From NCBI GenBank assembly GCA_018648985.1, contig JABGOT010000051.1, positions 1-9,153 of the forward strand: a stretch of DNA of 9,153 nt, given 5' to 3'. The position numbers and the translations under genes are program-made. How positions within the stretch are numbered: position 1 is the stretch's first letter; each line of letters starts with the position of its first letter. Under the pieces are notes generated by a model. That model saw only the letters and a program-made list of their open reading frames with translations. It did not search any database and was not told the DNA's origin. The stretch is from Candidatus Ruthturnera sp. (lineage in GTDB: Bacteria; Pseudomonadota; Gammaproteobacteria; PS1; Pseudothioglobaceae). Below, in pieces: positions 6,974-9,153 of the stretch.

Positions 6974-7881
6974 GCGTTAGTTTTCAAACCGTTGATGAAT
7001 TTTCCGAAGGCCAACGCCTGGATAACTATTTATTAAAACATCTTAAAGGTGTGCCGAAGTCACATATTTACCGAGTGATTCGAAAAGGTGAAGTGCGAGT
7101 TAACAAAGGCAGAAAAAAAGCAGAGTATAAATTACAACTGGATGACGTGGTGCGAATCCCGCCGATCCGAGTATCAGAATCAGGCCAAGTTGAAGCGTCA
7201 GATAATCTTAAGCAGTTACTAACTGACAGTATTTTGTATGAAGACAAAGGCCTGTTAATTATTAACAAGCCAAGTGGTTTGGCTGTGCACAGCGGTAGTG
7301 GTGTCACCATTGGTGTGATTGAAGCCTTGCGTAGCATGTACAAAGACCCAGTTGAATTAGTGCACCGACTCGATCGAGCAACCTCAGGCATTTTACTGAT
7401 TGCAAAAAAACGCAGTGTCTTAAAGAACCTGCACGAGCAACTCAGCCAGCATCAGATGGAAAAGCGCTACACCGCTTTAGTTAAAGGATCGTGGTCAAAA
7501 AAACGCCATACCATTGATGCGCCACTGTATCAAAACTCAAGATGCACTGTGGTTGATGCTAAGGGCAAAGAAGCGATTAGCCACTTCCAACCGTTAAAGA
7601 ATTTTCATCAAGATAATTTTGAGGCTTCATTGGTTGAGGTTTTGATCGAGACAGGTCGAACCCACCAAATACGTGCACATGCTAAGCATGTTGATCATCC
7701 GATTGCGGGCGATGATAAGTATGGGGATTCAATTTTTGATGCCCAAGTTAAGAGTAAAGGCTTAAAGCGTTTGTTTTTGCATGCGCATCAATTAACCTTT
7801 ACCAACCCACTTAGTGGAGACATTCAAAAAGTACAAGCGCCTTTAACCCAAGATTTACAGGATTTCTTGAGTCGGCTATGA
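6970..7881 (+). CDS. rluC: 23S rRNA pseudouridine synthase, RluC type
   Basis: RluA-family enzyme that isomerises uridine to pseudouridine. E. coli RluC modifies positions 955, 2504 and 2580 of 23S rRNA. The 303 residues begin with an S4 RNA-binding domain (about 14-66: QRLDNYLLKHLKGVPKSHIY and the following EVRVNKGRKK). The catalytic domain has INKPSGLAVHSGSG (98-111) and VHRLDRATSGILLIAKK (131-147), with the catalytic Asp at 135. GRTHQIRAHAKHVDHPIAGD (229-248) completes the site. The HSGSGVTIGVIEALR stretch and the S4 sequence favour RluC over RluD or RluA; substrate sites are inferred from the family. The start lies in an ATGA overlap with tatD, and the preceding bases (CAAGCAACTGTTTTCTTT) show no Shine-Dalgarno, so it probably depends on reinitiation by ribosomes finishing tatD. 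Confidence 0.93.
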   Translation: MSVSFQTVDEFSEGQRLDNYLLKHLKGVPKSHIYRVIRKGEVRVNKGRKKAEYKLQLDDVVRIPPIRVSESGQVEASDNLKQLLTDSILYEDKGLLIINKPSGLAVHSGSGVTIGVIEALRSMYKDPVELVHRLDRATSGILLIAKKRSVLKNLHEQLSQHQMEKRYTALVKGSWSKKRHTIDAPLYQNSRCTVVDAKGKEAISHFQPLKNFHQDNFEASLVEVLIETGRTHQIRAHAKHVDHPIAGDDKYGDSIFDAQVKSKGLKRLFLHAHQLTFTNPLSGDIQKVQAPLTQDLQDFLSRL

Positions 7882-8720
7882 GTGTTTACTTTCGCCTCAT
7901 GCGTCTTGATAAGCCCATTGGTATTTATTTGCTATTGTGGCCGGCCTTATGGGCGTTATTTTTAGCTCAAGGTGGATTTCCAGATATCAAACTATTGATT
8001 ATCTTTGTATTGGGCGTTACCATTATGCGTTCAGCTGGCTGTGTCATTAATGATTATGCCGATCGGAAAATTGATAAATTAATTGAACGCACACAAAATC
8101 GACCAATTACCTCAGGAGAGATTAGCGCTAAGTCGGCTTTAGTATTGTTCTTTGTGTTGATGGCTATCGCTTTTGGTTTAGTGTTGATGACTAATAACTT
8201 AACCATTCAATTAGCCTTTATTGCAGCTGGACTAGCGACACTCTACCCGTTTACTAAGCGTTGGACGCACTTGCCACAGTTTGTACTTGGTCTAGCATTT
8301 GCCATGAGTGTGCCTATGGCATTTGCTGCGACAAATGGTAATATAGCTGATGGCGCTTGGTGGATATTTGCCGCTACGGTTATTTGGACCGTAATTTACG
8401 ACACCATGTATGCGATGGCAGATCGAGAAGAAGATTTGAAAATTGGGGTGAAATCTAGCGCAGTATTATTTGCAAAATTTGATAAATTGATCATTGGATT
8501 GTTACAAATTTGCTTATTATTGGTGCTTTTAAAAATTTCTGAAATTTTCAATTTAGACGTTTTTTACGACATTTCACTAATTTTAAGTGCATTTTTAATG
8601 ATTTATCACCAAAAAATGATCAAAAATAGAGAGAAAATAGCCTGTTTTCGAGCTTTTTTGCATAATAATTTCATTGGCATGATTATTTTTGCTGGAATTG
8701 CATTATCTCTTATGGTGTAA
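7878..8720 (+). CDS. ubiA: 4-hydroxybenzoate polyprenyltransferase UbiA
   Basis: Integral inner-membrane prenyltransferase that attaches the polyprenyl tail to 4-hydroxybenzoate, the second committed step of ubiquinone synthesis. The 280 residues compare with 290 in E. coli. The two Mg-diphosphate motifs are clear: NDYADRKID (58-66, Asp59/62/66) followed by RTQNRPITSG, and YDTMYAMADREED (174-186, Asp175/182/186). The N-terminal RLDKPIGIYLLLWPALWAL is a UbiA hallmark and the C-terminal ACFRAFLHNNFIGMIIFAGI matches the proteobacterial end. About eight to nine hydrophobic segments are visible. The start overlaps rluC (ATGA), with little Shine-Dalgarno in front. It is the last gene of the operon. 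ubiC, which often sits beside ubiA, is absent from the window. The last 200 bases are noticeably more AT-rich than the rest of the operon. Confidence 0.96.
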   Translation: MSVYFRLMRLDKPIGIYLLLWPALWALFLAQGGFPDIKLLIIFVLGVTIMRSAGCVINDYADRKIDKLIERTQNRPITSGEISAKSALVLFFVLMAIAFGLVLMTNNLTIQLAFIAAGLATLYPFTKRWTHLPQFVLGLAFAMSVPMAFAATNGNIADGAWWIFAATVIWTVIYDTMYAMADREEDLKIGVKSSAVLFAKFDKLIIGLLQICLLLVLLKISEIFNLDVFYDISLILSAFLMIYHQKMIKNREKIACFRAFLHNNFIGMIIFAGIALSLMV

Positions 8721-8746
8721 GGGTTTTATTGTTGCAAATTTGAGAA

Positions 8747-8801
8747 TTTTTTAAAATTTCGTTCATTTTTATCGACTATTTTGCATTTTTTCATCAAAAA
8801 A
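8747..8801. promoter_or_regulatory. AT-rich spacer with repeated T/A tracts upstream of a promoter
   Basis: T runs at 8747-8752, 8766-8770, 8779-8782 and 8786-8791 and an A run at 8796-8801 lead up to TTGACA. Their centres are about 19, 12, 8 and 10 bp apart, roughly compatible with the helical turn in the part nearest the promoter. Such DNA tends to be bent and can act as an UP element. I see no gene and no clear terminator for ubiA in 8721-8803. Confidence 0.4.
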
Positions 8802-8803
8802 CC

Positions 8804-8831
8804 TTGACAATCTTCTCATTTATAGTAAAAA
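8804..8831 (+). promoter_or_regulatory. Probable sigma-70 promoter for the small membrane protein
   Basis: A perfect -35 TTGACA (8804-8809) is followed 16 nt later by TAAAAA (8826-8831), a 4/6 match to TATAAT, predicting a start near 8838. A better-looking TATAGT at 8821-8826 is only 11 nt from TTGACA and cannot pair with it. The AT-tract DNA directly upstream supports promoter activity. The -35 is convincing; the -10 choice is not settled. Confidence 0.5.
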
Positions 8832-8837
8832 GTTAAT

Positions 8838-8863
8838 AACCAACCACAAAGGTTGGGGTTTTT
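8838..8863 (+). promoter_or_regulatory. Leader hairpin with T run before the small gene
   Basis: CCAACC (8840-8845) pairs perfectly with GGTTGG (8851-8856) around the loop ACAAA. An alternative register pairs AACC+AACC (8838-8845) with GGTT (8851-8854) and GGTT (8857-8860), with GG bulged. TTTTT (8859-8863) follows. It may be a weak terminator for the ubiA operon. If transcription starts near 8838, it would instead be a hairpin at the extreme 5' end of the small gene's message, a known way to protect mRNA from RNase E. Confidence 0.55.
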
Positions 8864-8882
8864 ATAACTAAGAGGGGAAAAT

Positions 8883-9101
8883 ATGTTAAAAAATATAACA
8901 GGTTGGATTAAAGAGTTGACAACTGCTGGTGTTGCGCTAATTGCATTAGCTGTTGTTGTTCAGATAATTTTCGGATCGACAGCTGCATTTTTACCAGGTG
9001 ACGTTATCGGATCTATTGTTGGAATAGTAGGGCAGCTTGGCGGCGCAAACCTAGTCGGTTTAGTTGCTGTTGCTTTGTTATACTCACTGTTTAATAAGTA
9101 A
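8883..9101 (+). CDS. Small hydrophobic membrane protein of unknown function (72 aa)
   Basis: I do not recognise this protein. It begins with a short, probably amphipathic segment (MLKNITGWIKELTT, 1-14), then a strongly hydrophobic stretch (about 15-36, rich in Ala, Val and Ile). A short turn with Pro38, Gly39 and Asp40 follows, then a second Gly-rich hydrophobic stretch (about 41-70) ending in a basic FNK tail. Two membrane helices are likely, with both ends possibly cytoplasmic because both carry Lys. There is no cleavable signal peptide pattern, no cysteine, and no acidic residue within the helices. GAGG sits 7 nt before the ATG. The gene is a single unit: its own TTGACA promoter, a structured leader and a very strong terminator 18 nt after the stop. 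Such an arrangement suggests an abundant transcript. A holin-like, bacteriocin-like or membrane-stress role cannot be told apart from sequence. Confidence 0.8.
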   Translation: MLKNITGWIKELTTAGVALIALAVVVQIIFGSTAAFLPGDVIGSIVGIVGQLGGANLVGLVAVALLYSLFNK

Positions 9102-9119
9102 ATAACATAGTAACTCAAT

Positions 9120-9147
9120 AAAAAACCCGCCGAAAGGCGGGTTTTTT
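9120..9147 (+). terminator. Strong intrinsic terminator after the small membrane protein
   Basis: AAAAAACCCGCC (9120-9131) pairs perfectly with GGCGGGTTTTTT (9136-9147) around a GAAA tetraloop (GNRA class). The GC core is 6 bp, flanked by A and T runs of six. The A run on the left means it can also terminate transcription arriving from the other strand. Confidence 0.95.
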
Positions 9148-9153
9148 AGTTTT

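Noticed and set aside
8532..8548. Inverted repeat AAAATTTC-T-GAAATTTT inside ubiA
   Set aside because: Nearly all A/T with a 1-nt centre, in the coding part of the AT-rich ubiA end; it cannot form a stable hairpin as it stands and is expected by chance in such sequence.
8821..8826. TATAGT as the -10 partner of TTGACA
   Set aside because: The spacer is only 11 nt, far from the 16-18 nt needed. TAAAAA at 16 nt is a weaker hexamer but has possible geometry.
8883..9101. The 72-residue protein as ATP synthase subunit c or a filamentous-phage coat protein
   Set aside because: Its size and two helices resemble AtpE, but there is no acidic residue in the second helix and no polar RQP-type loop. For a phage coat protein there is no cleavable signal and no other phage gene nearby.

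Overview
The window reads as a stretch of chromosome from an AT-rich gammaproteobacterium that fixes CO2 through the Calvin cycle. Two things point this way. The aldolase is the class II Calvin-cycle subtype, set directly behind pgk and a PykA-type pyruvate kinase. The remaining proteins (MnmG, RsmG, TatD, RluC, UbiA) are close in sequence and length to proteobacterial orthologues. The low GC and this gene mix fit the SUP05/Thioglobus group of sulfur oxidisers and their symbiotic relatives. That placement is an inference and was not tested by any search.

Region 1 (1-2938) is the end of a central-carbon operon, all on the + strand: the C-terminal part of pgk, then pyk, then fba. An intrinsic terminator closes it just after fba. 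pgk and pyk are 3 nt apart and in the same reading frame. pyk starts with TTG and fba has a strong AAGGAG ribosome binding site.

Region 2 (2957-8720) is a tightly packed six-gene + strand operon: mnmG, rsmG, a membrane-anchored AsmA-like protein of unknown function, a TatD-family nuclease, rluC and ubiA. Four of the five junctions are 4-nt ATGA overlaps and the fifth is a 2-nt gap, so translation is probably coupled throughout. Three of the genes modify three different RNA classes: tRNA wobble uridine, 16S rRNA G527 and 23S rRNA pseudouridines. The last gene makes a ubiquinone precursor. The usual parA-parB genes do not follow mnmG-rsmG.

Region 3 (8721-9153) holds a very AT-rich 162-bp spacer with runs of T and A, a TTGACA promoter element and a leader hairpin. 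It leads into a 72-residue hydrophobic protein that I do not recognise, followed by a textbook terminator with a GAAA tetraloop. It looks like a single-gene transcription unit with strong signals, and it is the least explained part of the window. I see no mobile element, CRISPR array, tRNA or rRNA gene. Most of the window is ordinary housekeeping sequence.
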